This document shows, one piece after another, positions 1-10,721 of a DNA stretch of 58,635 nt. Position 1 is the first letter of the stretch, and each line of letters opens with the position of its first letter. The translations under genes were made by a program, and so were the position numbers. The DNA comes from Fomitopsis serialis (Eukaryota > Basidiomycota > Agaricomycetes > Polyporales > Fomitopsidaceae). The stretch lies in contig NW_025955203.1 of assembly GCF_022376445.1 (NCBI RefSeq), positions 1 through 58,635 of the forward strand, given 5' to 3'. The notes under the pieces were generated by a model. The model was not told where the DNA came from. It saw only the letters and a program-made list of their open reading frames with translations, and did not search any database.

Positions 1-227
1 CGCGGCTCGACAAGTCCCTCGGTCTTGAGGACCTCTAGGAGGCGGTAGTAGCGGGCAGCATACGCTTCGGAAGTTGGGTCGAGGTGTGGCATGTTCGTGT
101 AAGTCAGGCGAACTCCTGCAGCTGTCTCATATCTTCGAGGACTGTCACCGGCTCCGGTTATGACCTTCGCCGTTCGGGACGGTCGCCCGTTATGCGGAAC
201 CTGCGGAAGGCCGAGTTGGATTCTCAT
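1..227 (-). CDS. Partial ORF leaving the left edge, unknown product
   Basis: Reading the minus strand from an ATG at 227, the frame stays open for 75 codons up to the window edge, so only the N-terminus is visible. The peptide begins MRIQLGLPQV and contains the stretch PHLDPTSEAYAARYYRLLEV, which looks like ordinary folded protein (mixed charged, aromatic and aliphatic residues). I do not recognise a family. No intron is needed in the visible part. The start is the first in-frame ATG; an upstream exon cannot be excluded. It could be an accidental open frame, since 75 codons is not long in GC-rich DNA. Confidence 0.3.
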   Translation of the reverse strand, partial: MRIQLGLPQVPHNGRPSRTAKVITGAGDSPRRYETAAGVRLTYTNMPHLDPTSEAYAARYYRLLEVLKTEGLVEP

Positions 228-859
228 GTGTTAGTAGGTCCGGGTCGAGCGTTGTGACATTCTCCGATTGGCTGCTTTCCTTATCACTTTCATTCATCAT
301 TTCTTATTTCTCTTGGCTCTCTTGGTCTTCGGACCGTATTTTCCTGTATATACTCTGGGACTTGTTCCCTTCGAATCTCAGAGACCCCCTTACCCTCTCA
401 ATCTCACCTCGCGCCGGCGAGGTTCGTCAGCCAGTCAGTACGTTCGAAAGTCAGCAAGTTCGCCAGTCAGTCAGTACGTTCGAAGTCAGTCAGTCAGTTC
501 GCCAGTACGTTCGCCAGCTCGTAGTTGCCCCGAGAGGCTCTACACTTCTTCCTCTGCCGTCGCTCGCCTCTCTTGTCACCGTTCGTTCGACACGTCTGTC
601 GAAACCCTCCCTCCTACCTCCGAGGCTTAGCCCTCGTCTTCGAACAGTCTTCGACATCTTCGAAGCTCTCCCACGTCGTTCGGAGTCTTGTCCGTCCTCC
701 TCCTTCTTACCTAGACCACTGTACAGTCCCCCGTACATCTCATAGACGCAGAGGCCTCGCATACCACTGCTCGACCTCACGGTTGGGTTTTTGTGTGGCT
801 TTTGTGTTCTTTTCGGTCGCGTCACCGCACCAACACCTCGACCTTCTTCATCGTCATCC
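228..859. other. Intergenic stretch with a CAGT / GTTCG simple repeat
   Basis: No convincing gene. Positions about 429-522 are an irregular simple repeat alternating GTCAGTCAGT with ACGTTCG or GTTCGCCAG units. The overlapping ORFs of 100-160 codons on both strands come from this repeat and from pyrimidine-rich sequence after it, and show no domain. A TATATA string near 346 lies between the divergent ORFs and could serve as a promoter element. Confidence 0.4.
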
Positions 860-1270
860 ATGAATACCGACGGATTCTTCACGCTTGAGGCCCAGCTTCT
901 CGCTCAGCAACGAGACAAAGGTCCACGAGCATCCACGTCCACACATGCAGAAGAACTCGTCGATCAAATCTTTGGTTGACGAATCCTTCAAGTCGTTTAC
1001 GGTCCAGATGGGGAAGTCGTAGGGTATTCGGTTGGTATCAATAGCAATGATCCCAATCGCACCTTCCTTACCCCTCGGAAGTACCACCTGCCGTCGCGAC
1101 CCGAAACACCAACGCCGCCATCTATAGAATCCGCGCCAACAGACGATCGGCGAGTATCCCTCACGTCGGATCTCTTCAGGTACTGGTCGAATCCAACGAG
1201 GAGTCTCACTCGGTCGAAGACCAACCTTCGAGTCGAGTACCCTCTCCTTGGGATTTCAACGGCGACATAA
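860..1270 (+). pseudogene. Short coding-like frame broken by one in-frame TGA
   Basis: From the ATG at 860 one frame reads 39 codons (MNTDGFFTLEAQLLAQQRDK...), meets TGA at 977-979, then continues in the same frame for 96 more codons to TAA at 1268-1270. The part after the stop (VVYGPDGEVVGYSVGINSND...) reads like protein. The stop is followed by CGA, so a C-to-T change of an Arg codon is one explanation. Another is an intron I cannot place. Near 1200-1326 a different frame ends in an acidic tail (DGNDGGDEQDPEA), so the 3' end may be spliced out of this frame. Family unknown. Confidence 0.25.
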
Positions 1271-1798
1271 ACGACATGTACGCGGATGGCAATGACGGTG
1301 GAGATGAACAAGATCCTGAGGCTTAGTGGTCAACGCGGACGTCGACCATAGGAAGGGGCTTATGTTACAAGTCGCCATACTACGTACATTTTCATTTTCT
1401 TTTACTTGTTATCTCTAACCACCTCACGTGCATGAGGACCGGTTATGTACCATACCGCACCCGGACTATCATGTGATAGCTGAACCCTGCTGACTCTTTT
1501 CTTCGTCATGATTACCGATTCCTTCGTCAGCGATGACATATCTTGACTCATGCTTACTGTACGCCTTGACTCAGACTCATTCGTTTGTATATATACCTGT
1601 ACAGTAGAGGTCGGACTCTTCAGTTCGACCTGGTTAGCAATCGACGCTAGCTTTCTCATACCGCTACCGCTTCGGAACTCGACTAGGACGAAGGGACTTG
1701 CGTCCTTCCTAGGTCTAAGATACAGAACTCTTCCTTGAAGTTAGTAACCTTGCAAGCTTGTGGCTTGTAGTGTTCCACTCGCCTAGCTTCGCGTAACA
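1271..1798. other. Intergenic, nothing supported
   Basis: About 530 bp between the broken ORF and the inverted repeat. Only short ORFs without recognisable features. The GC content drops sharply at about 1,799, where the AT-rich island starts. Confidence 0.4.
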
Positions 1799-2044
1799 AT
1801 ATTATAAATCCAGTCTCTATCAGTGTACATCTTGCTACAGTGCATATTGTGTCATGTTCTGCATATGTTTACTAGGTTTTATCATGAATGATTTAAAAAA
1901 GATTGCAGACATTTTTCTCTATCTTTTGGCAAGAAGGATCACTTTATTATGCTAGATGGCCAGGCATCATGGTTGTATGTTACATCTGTGATCCAGCCGT
2001 CAATCATTCAGAGATCATTAGCTTTGAAAGATACATAATGGATT

Positions 2045-2184
2045 GTCACACCCTGTTATGAATCATACAGCTGTAACATGTACTCAAAAGAGATGTAACT
2101 GGCTGTCACACCCTGTTATGAATCCTTTTGCCATCATGTTCCATGAAGGATGTCAAAATGATTGTCACACCCTGTTATGAATCT
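2045..2184. repeat. About 60 bp repeats with the core GTCACACCCTGTTATGAAT
   Basis: The 19-mer GTCACACCCTGTTATGAAT starts at 2045, 2105 and 2164, so the period is about 60 bp; the intervening sequence is only partly conserved. The mirrored copies lie in the other arm at about 3,719-3,860. Confidence 0.8.
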
Positions 2185-2474
2185 TTTTGTGATCACTTTC
2201 CTCAAAAGATACATAAATGATTGTGACAGACTGTGAATTTGCAAGGGGTTTAATTCAAACACAAATAGAGCTATCATAGCAGCAATCATGTATAGCTGTG
2301 GACACTGTGCCACTGTGGTGGTCCCTGCCAAACAGAGGCTATGAATGGTCTGTGCCACATGCATTCCATATATGTCATTCTTGTTTGTTCAATCAGGGTC
2401 AGCATTTACCCCCATTCACAATGTACACAGAAGTGCAGAGTACAACACAACTTACTTCCATGTGTAGTGTGTGA

Positions 2475-3147
2475 TGCAGGAATGTATTGTACATGCTACA
2501 ATACACACTGAGATGTACATTGTGAGTGGCACAGCACATTGATGTACTTCAATGAATGTGATGCACATCTGGATATACATTGTACATAGTCAAATAGAGC
2601 ATGGCCTGCTTGGTCAAGGCCAATGTATGTGGGAATGTTTCATACATGCTACGATGTACACTGGGATGTACATTGTGAGTGGCACAGCACATTGATATAG
2701 TTCAGCCAATGCAATGTACATGTGGATGCACATTATGCATAGTCATCAGAGCATGGCCTGTTTTATCAAGGCCAATGTATGCAAGATTGTACTGTACATG
2801 TAATGATGTACATTGGGATGTACAATGCAAGTGGCTGAGCATGTTAATGTACCTCAACAAATGCCATGTGCATCTGTATATACATTGTGCATTGCCAATA
2901 GACCATAGCCTGCTTGGTCAAGATCAATATATGCAGGAATATACTGTACTTGATACAATGTACACTGGGATGTACATTGTGAGTGGCACAGCACATTAAT
3001 GTATCTCAACAAATGCCATGTGCATCTGTATGTACATTGTGCATTGCCAATAGACCATAGCCTGCTTGGTCAAGATTAATATATGCAGGAATGTACCATA
3101 CATGCTATGATGTACACTGGGATGTACATTGTGAGTGGCACAGCAAG
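2475..3147. repeat. Tandem repeat, 152 bp period
   Basis: The block GATGTACATTGTGAGTGGC recurs, with small changes, at about 2512, 2664, 2817, 2969 and 3121, a spacing of 152-153 bp. Each unit also carries a variant of CATAGCCTGCTTGGTCAAG. Roughly four and a half units are present, and the first two are mirrored in the right arm of the inverted repeat. The sequence is AT-rich and dense in TGTACA-like words. No coding potential. Confidence 0.85.
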
Positions 3148-4104
3148 CATGCTCTGATGACTATGCATAATGTGCATCCACATGTACATTGCATTGGCTG
3201 AACTATATCAATGTGCTGTGCCACTCACAATGTACATCCCAGTGTACATCGTAGCATGTATGAAACATTCCCACATACATTGGCCTTGACCAAGCAGGCC
3301 ATGCTCTATTTGACTATGTACAATGTATATCCAGATGTGCATCACATTCATTGAAGTACATCAATGTGCTGTGCCACTCACAATGTACATCTCAGTGTGT
3401 ATTGTAGCATGTACAATACATTCCTGCATCACACACTACACATGGAAGTAAGTTGTGTTGTACTCTGCACTTCTGTGTACATTGTGAATGGGGGTAAATG
3501 CTGACCCTGATTGAACAAACAAGAATGACATATATGGAATGCATGTGGCACAGACCATTCATAGCCTCTGTTTGGCAGGGACCACCACAGTGGCACAGTG
3601 TCCACAGCTATACATGATTGCTGCTATGATAGCTCTATTTGTGTTTGAATTAAACCCCTTGCAAATTCACAGTCTGTCACAATCATTTATGTATCTTTTG
3701 AGGAAAGTGATCACAAAAAGATTCATAACAGGGTGTGACAATCATTTTGACATCCTTCATGGAACATGATGGCAAAAGGATTCATAACAGGGTGTGACAG
3801 CCAGTTACATCTCTTTTGAGTACATGTTACAGCTGTATGATTCATAACAGGGTGTGACAATCCATTATGTATCTTTCAAAGCTAATGATCTCTGAATGAT
3901 TGACGGCTGGATCACAGATGTAACATACAACCATGATGCCTGGCCATCTAGCATAATAAAGTGATCCTTCTTGCCAAAAGATAGAGAAAAATGTCTGCAA
4001 TCTTTTTTAAATCATTCATGATAAAACCTAGTAAACATATGCAGAACATGACACAATATGCACTGTAGCAAGATGTACACTGATAGAGACTGGATTTATA
4101 ATAT

Positions 4105-4540
4105 CCTTCTTATCATTGGCCACAAAATCTGTTAATAAGATTTGAAATCCTGTTCTATGATCATTGTTTACTATCTTTCTTCAATACTTCAAGGCCATAA
4201 GATTCAAAACCAAATCACTATCATTCTCAACAGAAAGTTCAAGCAAGGATTGACAATCAGGACTTCAAGTTCTGGTTTTGTATCTTTCTGTAATCATTAG
4301 AGTCAAATTGATTGCTAGTATGTCTCATATACTTATTGAATCATTGAGGCAGAAAGACACATGTATGACAGCAATCAAATGATTTCAAAGCTCTCATCAA
4401 TCCTTTTCCAATCTTTTACTAAGAAGGAGAGCAAAGATATTTTCAATCATTTTGAAGATCATTCTCAGATGAAATACACAAAAATTGTTTGGCCTCTTGT
4501 TTACAATCTTTCACATGAAAATATCGCAATTTTCGTCCAG
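4105..4540. other. Right shoulder of the AT-rich island
   Basis: AT-rich sequence of the same texture as the inverted repeat (ATCTTTC, AATCATT and GATTC words recur), not matched on the left side of the palindrome. It ends near 4,540, where GC-rich sequence resumes ahead of the CipC gene. I see no terminal inverted repeat or target duplication that would define an insertion. The 102-codon ORF at 4361-4669 crosses the boundary and is not credible. Confidence 0.5.
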
Positions 4541-4837
4541 TGCGATACAAACGAATGTATTCACCGCCTGATGATCCATTCACTCGGCTCCCTCTCGACT
4601 GGAATGCTAACGACCCGTGAGCAAAGGCTCAGCAACCCGGCAGTGTTCATCACGAAATCGGATGGATAGCTGTCCTAAGATGTCGCAGGAAGCGATGCGA
4701 CCGGGGCGCGAAGGAGGCAATGCGACTGCGCGAAGCTCCGAACAGCGCTTGCCGTTCCCCTATATGAAGCTTTACTCCTAACTGCACTGTCCCCATCACC
4801 CCCATCAATCCCCGTTTACTTATAGAACACATCAACC

Positions 4838-5673
4838 ATGGGCCTCTTCGACCTCTTCGGACACGACGACGCGCGGCAGCACAACGAGACGATCTACAAC
4901 ACCCAGTATGTCCCCGAGCAGCACCAGAGCTCGTGGACGCACGAAGCGATCGCTGGCGCGGCTGGATTCGAGGCCATGAAGGCATACGAGAACCATGTCC
5001 GCTCGACCGGTCAGGAGCCCAGCCATGCTTTGATGAAGGAGCTTCTCGCAGGCTTCGCTGCCGCCGAGATCGACAAGTACGTGACTACGTCGCACTTCTA
5101 TCCCTTCCTGTCTCATCATGAGTTGCGTTGCTGCACAGGCTTGCTGAGACCAAGGGCACGTTCATCCCTACATTCAAATCTGTTTGGTAGACTTACAGAG
5201 GTCGTGACATCCAGGTCTGGACTACATTGACCGCGAGAAGGCCAAGCGCCAGGCCGTCGAGCAGGCCCACCACCTCGCCAACGAGCGGTACGGACACGGC
5301 CAGAACGGCATCGAGTACCTGCGCCAGAACGGCGGGTACGGCGGCGACTACAACGCGGGCTATGGTGGTGGATACAGCCGTCCGCCAGGGTACGGCCCCC
5401 CGGGCGGTGGATATGGTGGACCCCCGGGCGGTGGATACGGAGGACCTCCTGGTGGTGGATACGGTGGACCTCCTGGCGGTGAATATGGTGGACCCCAGGG
5501 CGGGTACGGCGGTGGAGGTGAGCGATGTCGGCACGTTAGCCAGTCTGGCTGGTGTTGACAATACGTCAGGCTACGAACCTGGGTATCCTCCTCAGGGTCC
5601 TCCGCAGGGTTACGGTGGCGGCTACCGGGGCCCGCCTGGTGGTGGCTACCAGGGCAACTACGACCAATATTAA
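4838..5673 (+). CDS. cipC: CipC-like stress protein with a Gly/Pro/Tyr-rich tail
   Basis: Exons 4838-5076, 5139-5155, 5215-5517 and 5570-5673 give 220 residues. The N-terminal about 110 residues match the fungal CipC family (named from a concanamycin-induced Aspergillus protein): a MGLFDLFG start, SWTHEAIAGAAGFEAMKAYE, LLAGFAAAEIDKLAETKG, LDYIDREKAKRQA. CipC proteins are small cytosolic proteins induced by antibiotic or host contact; their biochemical role is unknown. The second half is odd: about 100 residues of GGYGGPPG-type repeats ending GGYQGNYDQY, resembling disordered annexin-type tails. Exon 2 is only 17 nt. Intron 2 (5156-5214) must use a GC donor (GCACGT) to keep the conserved KGLDYIDREK frame. 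TATATGAAG at about 4,760 could be the TATA element. Confidence 0.85.
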
Positions 5674-6093
5674 TGGTTCTCCTTGGGGTATGCTCCCTCC
5701 ATGTTGATGTCGATTGCTGAGCTAACGTCTTGTAGGCTAGGTTGGTATTATTCACCGCGGCCATCGCTGGTCGCAGAGTGTCGTGTTATGAGATGCATTG
5801 GAATGTCCATGTCAACAAGTAAGGAAACGTGTTGAGACGATGTAGTTGCAAATGTGTACTATAGTTGCAGTAATGCTCATTACTCCTGGATCAGCGATAG
5901 TCTGACGAATTCGATTGAGCGCACAAAATCATAGTTCGTGTTCACATGTATATACGCCCAAACACATTTCCGAAGCCTCGAAGAGTTACGAGCATTAAAA
6001 ACCAATTATCTTTTGGTAGGGGTCCGCAATTGTTCGTGACACCAAGCAACATCGTCCCAGTCCCATTGTCTCCCAGCTATGACTCCCCGTCGT
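5674..6093. other. 3' flanks of two convergent genes
   Basis: Contains the 3' UTRs of the CipC-like gene and the GH20 gene. A probable 3' UTR intron lies at 5698-5735 (GTATGC donor, GCTAAC branch site, TTGTAG acceptor). Nothing else is supported. Confidence 0.4.
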
Positions 6094-8024
6094 TTACCAG
6101 CTGATGTCACATTCATCCGGCCTCAACGCACACCAGAGCGGCTGGAGCGGGATGCTCCGCACGCCGCGCTGCTGCATCCTGAAGCTCACATCATGCAGGC
6201 GCGGGAGGGCCGCGGTGACGTTCCCGCCCGCGCCGCTCCAGAAGACCTCCGCGGACGCCGCCGCGCGGGGCCACACGATCGGGTCGAGGTTCGACGGGCC
6301 CGACTGCTCCGTCCACAGGTTGTGCTGCCCGCCCACGACGAGGTGGTACTGGTCCGAGGTCAGGTTCGCGAGCGGGTCGAAGGTGTACGAGTACTGCCAC
6401 GTCTTGAAGGGCTCGCACCATGAGTTGCTGGAGGATGTCAGCATAAGCACTGCCAATAGGCTGGTGAGACTCACCCAGCGGGATTGTCGCCGACCCAGCC
6501 TCCTCCTCCACAATCCTGATAAAGCGGGATAAGTTATGTGGATATGAAGATAAGCGGAGCACGCACGAGGTAGAAGTAGTTTGATGCGGCGTGGATGATA
6601 CGGAAGCCCTTGTCTGCGACCTCTTTGGCGTCCTCCGACGAGATCCAGACACTGAGATGAGCTTGTTAGCGTCGACGTGTAGCTCCAACCACTCGGCAGC
6701 TTACAGAACATAGGTCTCGTTGGACAGCGTGAGATTGTAGTTCAAGACCATCTCCTCCCACACCGCCGGCGTCTTCCCGGCTGCTTCCAGCGCCGCATGC
6801 GTCTGCTGCGTGAAACCGGACAGCGCGTCGTTGAAGCTCAACCCAGTCGCGTTCAGGTCCTTCTGCGTTTCCTCGTCGTCGTCATAACATGGCATGTTGA
6901 TCTCGTCGCCGCCCGTGCTGATGATGCTTGACGGGAACATTTTCGCGAGCTCCGTGAAGAGCCCCGCCGTCCACGTCGCGATCGTCGAGTTCGTGAACCG
7001 CAGCTGGCCCGCGGGTGGCTCGTTCGCGTACGACGCCCACGGCCGCGCCTGGTTGCACGCGACAAAGTCGGGATGCGCGTCCGCGATCACGGCCGTGTGC
7101 CCCGGCGTGTCGATCTCGACCATCACGTCGATGCCCCGCTGCAGGCTGTCAGACACGCGACAGCTCCGGACCGTCTGAGACACTCACCGCACCCGCGTAC
7201 GACACGATCGTCTGCACGTCGCTCGTCGAGTACACCATGTCGGGGCCATACGCACCGTACGCCGCGAGCTCGGTGTAGCCCGGGATCTCGAGCGGGAAGC
7301 TCTGGCTGTCGACGACGTGCCAGTGGAACTCGTTCAGCTTCACCAGGCTCATCGTGTCGAGCGTGCGCAGGATGTCCGACACCGGGAAGTAGTTGCGCGA
7401 CGTGTCCAGCAGCAGTCCGCGGTACGACTGTCATTGTGTGAGCCAGCAGTCGCAAACCGGGCAAATGAGACGCACGTAGGCAGGCTTGTCCTCGATCTCC
7501 ACGGGCGTGTTGAACGCGTACACCGTCCCGTCGTACTCGTACCACAGCTGTCCGAACGTCGTCAGGCCGCGGTACAGACCGAGCGTCGACGTCGCCGTGA
7601 TTATCGCTGCCGAGCCATTCGCGGGCACGGTGAGCGTGTACGCCTCGTCCCTCTCCGCAATCGGCTTCTGAGCCTCCGTCGTGATTGTGTTCACCGTCGA
7701 GCCCGGCTCCAGCGCGAGTTGGAGTTCCGTCAGGTATGCCGCGGTCTCGAACGCGGTGACATCGCTCGCACCGCGGCCCACGACGAGACGACCGAGGTTG
7801 TCCGTGAAGAGGTAGGCCTGAGTTCGCCCGATGGCTTCGTAGAGGTCGAGCGGTGCACCGAATGCGAGACTGGGCGCGAGGGTGATGTGGAAGCCAGGAG
7901 AGAGTCGCAGGGCACTCGTGCCCTCTGACAAGCTCTGGGGAAGGGGCCAGAGCGCACCGACTTGAGACGCGGCCGCGACAAGCGAAGCAGCGACGACGGC
8001 TGCGCGGTGCAGCATGAGGGGCAA
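6094..8024 (-). CDS. Beta-N-acetylhexosaminidase, GH20, secreted
   Basis: Exons (minus) 8024-7476, 7427-7188, 7138-6705, 6651-6567, 6515-6475 and 6427-6094 give 560 residues, the usual size for fungal GH20 enzymes. Residues 1-24 form a signal peptide (VVAASLVAAASQVGA). The GH20 N-terminal domain 2 is followed by the TIM barrel starting SYRGLLLDTSRNYFP and HWHVVDSQSFPLE. The catalytic pair is Asp341-Glu342 in STGGDEIN; the substrate-assisted mechanism uses this Asp to orient the N-acetyl group. VMVEIDTPGH, VWEEMVLNYN and GGQHNLWTEQ are further family blocks. It releases terminal GlcNAc from chitooligosaccharides, either nutritional or during cell-wall turnover. Exon 5 is only 41 nt (DCGGGGWVGDNPAG). 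Confidence 0.95.
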
Positions 8025-8675
8025 AGGCAGGCTTGCTCCTGCGCTCTTCGCGCCCGCCGCTCTTGTAATAGTCGTCGACTCGGGCGTTCACACACTGACA
8101 GGGACCATCTTGGGTCCATCAGAGGTTAAGTCAGGCCGCGTGTACGCCTGTCGAGCTATAATTTGGTGTCTCACCGTGTTCCGCGATCGGCGCAAAGCCG
8201 CATAGGCTGCCGACTTCGAGCGGCAGGTATCTGAAGGAAAGCTGCTGTTCCTCTGGTCGCATGATCACTTCATCCACGATATGTTTGGTACAGATACGTC
8301 CAAGGTACGTCCTCGGTGTGCTCAGGCACCGAGGCGGCGAGGATTTTGATGTTTCTTATCATCTTGCCTGGGAGCCTTGAGAGTCGCTGCCAGTCCTTGG
8401 CGGCTCTTGCGGCGTTCTCCAGCCTCGAGGACCGATATATAGAGCGGCCCCATGACGGCATAATCACCAGCGTGTAACTTAAATGCGTGTGGACCGTTGG
8501 GCAGGATATCGTCGACGAGGATCAGTTTGCATGTCGAAGTAATTTGGAGACAGTGAGTGGAAGAGAAAGACATCCAATAAGTACCAGCAGAGCTCAGCCT
8601 GATGATAGGACAGTTTTCTAGATCGCCATGACCCACGTGACACTAGTAACAAACGCAATACCGGAAATGAAACCC
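8025..8675. other. Intergenic between two minus-strand genes
   Basis: Holds the GH20 promoter and the 3' flank of the ENTH gene. One minus-strand segment (ORF 8322-8636) contains a protein-like run, VDDILPNGPHAFKLHAGDYA, but lacks a clear start or family, so I do not call it a gene. Confidence 0.35.
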
Positions 8676-10721
8676 TCAGAAAAGCAAATCGTCCAGCCCA
8701 TTGCCTGCCTGTGAGGGCGCCTGCGTCGGTGTACTCGCAGCGCCGCTAAAGGCCCCAAATCCTCCAGCACCAGACGCAGGTCTTGCATTGGCAGCTCCCC
8801 AGATACCAGCCTGCGCCTTCTCCTTCTCCAAGGTTTTTATTGACTTCGCCCCCGCAGCCGGCGTCCCTGGCTTACTTGCCGAAGACGATCCAAGAGACAT
8901 CGACCACAAGTCCTCGAAGTTGGCGCTAGCGGCAGGCTTCGGCGTCCCGCTTGTCACGGGCGGTGACATGGAATTGGCGCGGGCGGGTTGCGACGGGAAG
9001 ATAGACGCCTGCATCGGTGCCGTGGTAGGTGATACATATGGTGTCCAAGAGGGCGTCGTCGCGGCGGGGGAGGCTGTCATGCCGGCGAACCCGGTGCTAC
9101 CCATGCTCATCCTGTTCATGTTCATTTGAGGCACGGACCCCATCGGTTGCATGCCCGGCCGCATGCCTTGCACGGGACTCATGGTTTGCACCGGAGGCGT
9201 CATCGACTGGAGTGGTGCTTGCTGCGCGAAGAGAGGAACAGCCATTTGTTGTGGTTGAGCGACGGCGGTCATCGGTGCCGCAGAAACAGCAGGTGTGGGC
9301 ACGGGTGCCGTCGTGGGCGCCGTCTGGAAATCGTCGAAGTCATCATCAAGCGCTGCAGCGACATCAGCACAGAATTTTAAACCGATGAACGTTGGCATAC
9401 CATCCGTTGTTACTGCTGACTGATTGACAGATGGCAGCGCTTTGTCCGTACCCGATGCACTTGGCGGGCTAGCGAAATCGTCGTCCATGCCAAGTAGATC
9501 GACTACTGGGGCTGGCTGAGGAGCCTTGGGAGGAGCGGGGGTAGCCGCGGATGTTTGTGCGGCGGAGCCCCTTCGCTGAGCAGCCGGCCTAGATGAGACA
9601 GAGTTCGACCGCCGTGGCAACTCCTCGTCGTCGCCTGCATCGTACTCCTGGAAACCTCTTCTCCCAACATCATCCCGGAAGCCCCCTGCACTAGAGCTTG
9701 ATCCCGAATAATTACCTCCATAGTCTAGCACAATGCCCTTCAGCACAGCCAATCTCATAATACATGGCGGCGACTCACCTCCGCTGCCACCACCAGAACC
9801 TCCGCCTCCATAAAGATTCTCACTGCCAAATCCACCGTACCGGCCACCTGACGAAAAGCTCATAGCGTCATTTCCGACGCCAGTGTACTTGTTCTTGTTC
9901 ATCTTGGCCTTCCTTCGTTCGACGCGAATCTTGTCCACATCACCCAATAACTCCACAAGTTCCTTCGATCTATTCCGGACTATGTATATGTGAGTCCGCA
10001 TGGCTGAATGGCTGGTGACATGAATACACACCATTCAGACCCTGGTCTTTTCCCTTATCATCAATGTAATAGAAATTGCGAAGCATTTTGACGGTGGCAA
10101 TATGGGAGCGGGCATCATCGACCACACGCTCGCTGCCGTTCTTCACCAGGTATTCGAGAAGTTGCAGCGCCTACACTGGGTAAGCACTCCGCAAGCGCGC
10201 CGTACCTCTGGTACTCACCTTATAGATCTGTCGCCACTGGCGTGCCTCCTTCTCCATGAAACGAGCGTAAATGGCGGGCATGATCTCGTTAAAGGCTTGG
10301 CTACGTGGCATGAGCGTGTCAACAGTTACGACGGAATGCAACGTGCTCACAAATTGAAGGTTCTGAGGTCTACAAGTTAGGTTTGCGCTCCAGGCGGTCA
10401 AGCAGGGTACGTACCCTTGTGCAATCTCTTGCATCAACGTCGAACTCGCACCCCTTCACGCGCTGTCAGGACACCGATTCTCACAAGACATTGTATGCCA
10501 GACTCACCATGCCTCGTCGTTCGTCGCCTCCCTGACCTTCGCCTCCATCTCGCTCACATTGAACACGACGTTCTTCGCCTGCACACCCATGCGGAGTCCG
10601 GTTAACTCAAGTCCGCACTCACACCCACACGCGTCCTGATGCGCACCTGGTTGTACATGCTCTTAATGTCGTACATCGTGATCTGCGAGAGCGTCTGAGA
10701 GAGGGATTCTATGCGCTCCAT
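8676..10721 (-). CDS. ENT3: ENTH-domain clathrin adaptor, Ent3/epsinR type
   Basis: Exons (minus) 10721-10647, 10578-10508, 10453-10415, 10369-10219, 10170-10032, 9979-9779 and 9724-8676 give 574 residues. Residues 1 to about 150 are an ENTH domain: VFNVSEMEAKVREATNDEAW, STLMQEIAQ, QWRQIYKALQLLEYLVKNGS, HIATVKMLRNFYYIDDKGKD. The rest is disordered (S/G/P/Q/M-rich) with sorting motifs: a clathrin box (LLGMD), an acidic-Phe cluster DDFDDFQ of the kind that binds GGA or AP-1 ear domains, and an LDDLLF C-terminus. These point to Golgi-endosome traffic, as for yeast Ent3 and mammalian epsinR. The start MERIESLSQTLSQITMYDIK fits the family. The last intron (9778-9725) is 54 nt with no stop, so retention would add 18 residues. 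Confidence 0.92.

Larger units (their letters stand above)
1799..4104. repeat. Large inverted repeat: 957 bp arms, 392 bp spacer
   Basis: Positions 1799-2755 and 3148-4104 are reverse complements. Both arms are exactly 957 bp, I saw no mismatch in the segments compared, and both encode the same incidental 76-codon ORF (2134-2364 minus, 3539-3769 plus). The spacer 2756-3147 continues the 152 bp repeats of the left arm. The left arm abuts GC-rich sequence, whereas beyond the right arm the AT-rich sequence continues to about 4,540, so the structure is a palindromic inversion inside a longer AT-rich element. It may be a foldback-type element, a recent inverted duplication by template switching, or an assembly or amplification chimera. 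No transposase is encoded inside. Confidence 0.9.

Noticed and set aside
2134..3769. Identical 76-codon ORFs on opposite strands
   Set aside because: They are mirror images inside the inverted repeat and overlap tandem repeats; no family and no constraint beyond the duplication itself.
4361..4669. 102-codon plus-strand ORF
   Set aside because: Straddles the AT-rich/GC-rich boundary, with a composition change mid-way; not a credible gene.
6079..7928. Plus-strand ORFs of 114-203 codons
   Set aside because: Antisense shadows of the GH20 gene, rich in R/A/V as expected from GC-rich complement.
8322..8636. Minus-strand 104-codon ORF between GH20 and the ENTH gene
   Set aside because: Has one protein-like run but no start context, splice partners or family.
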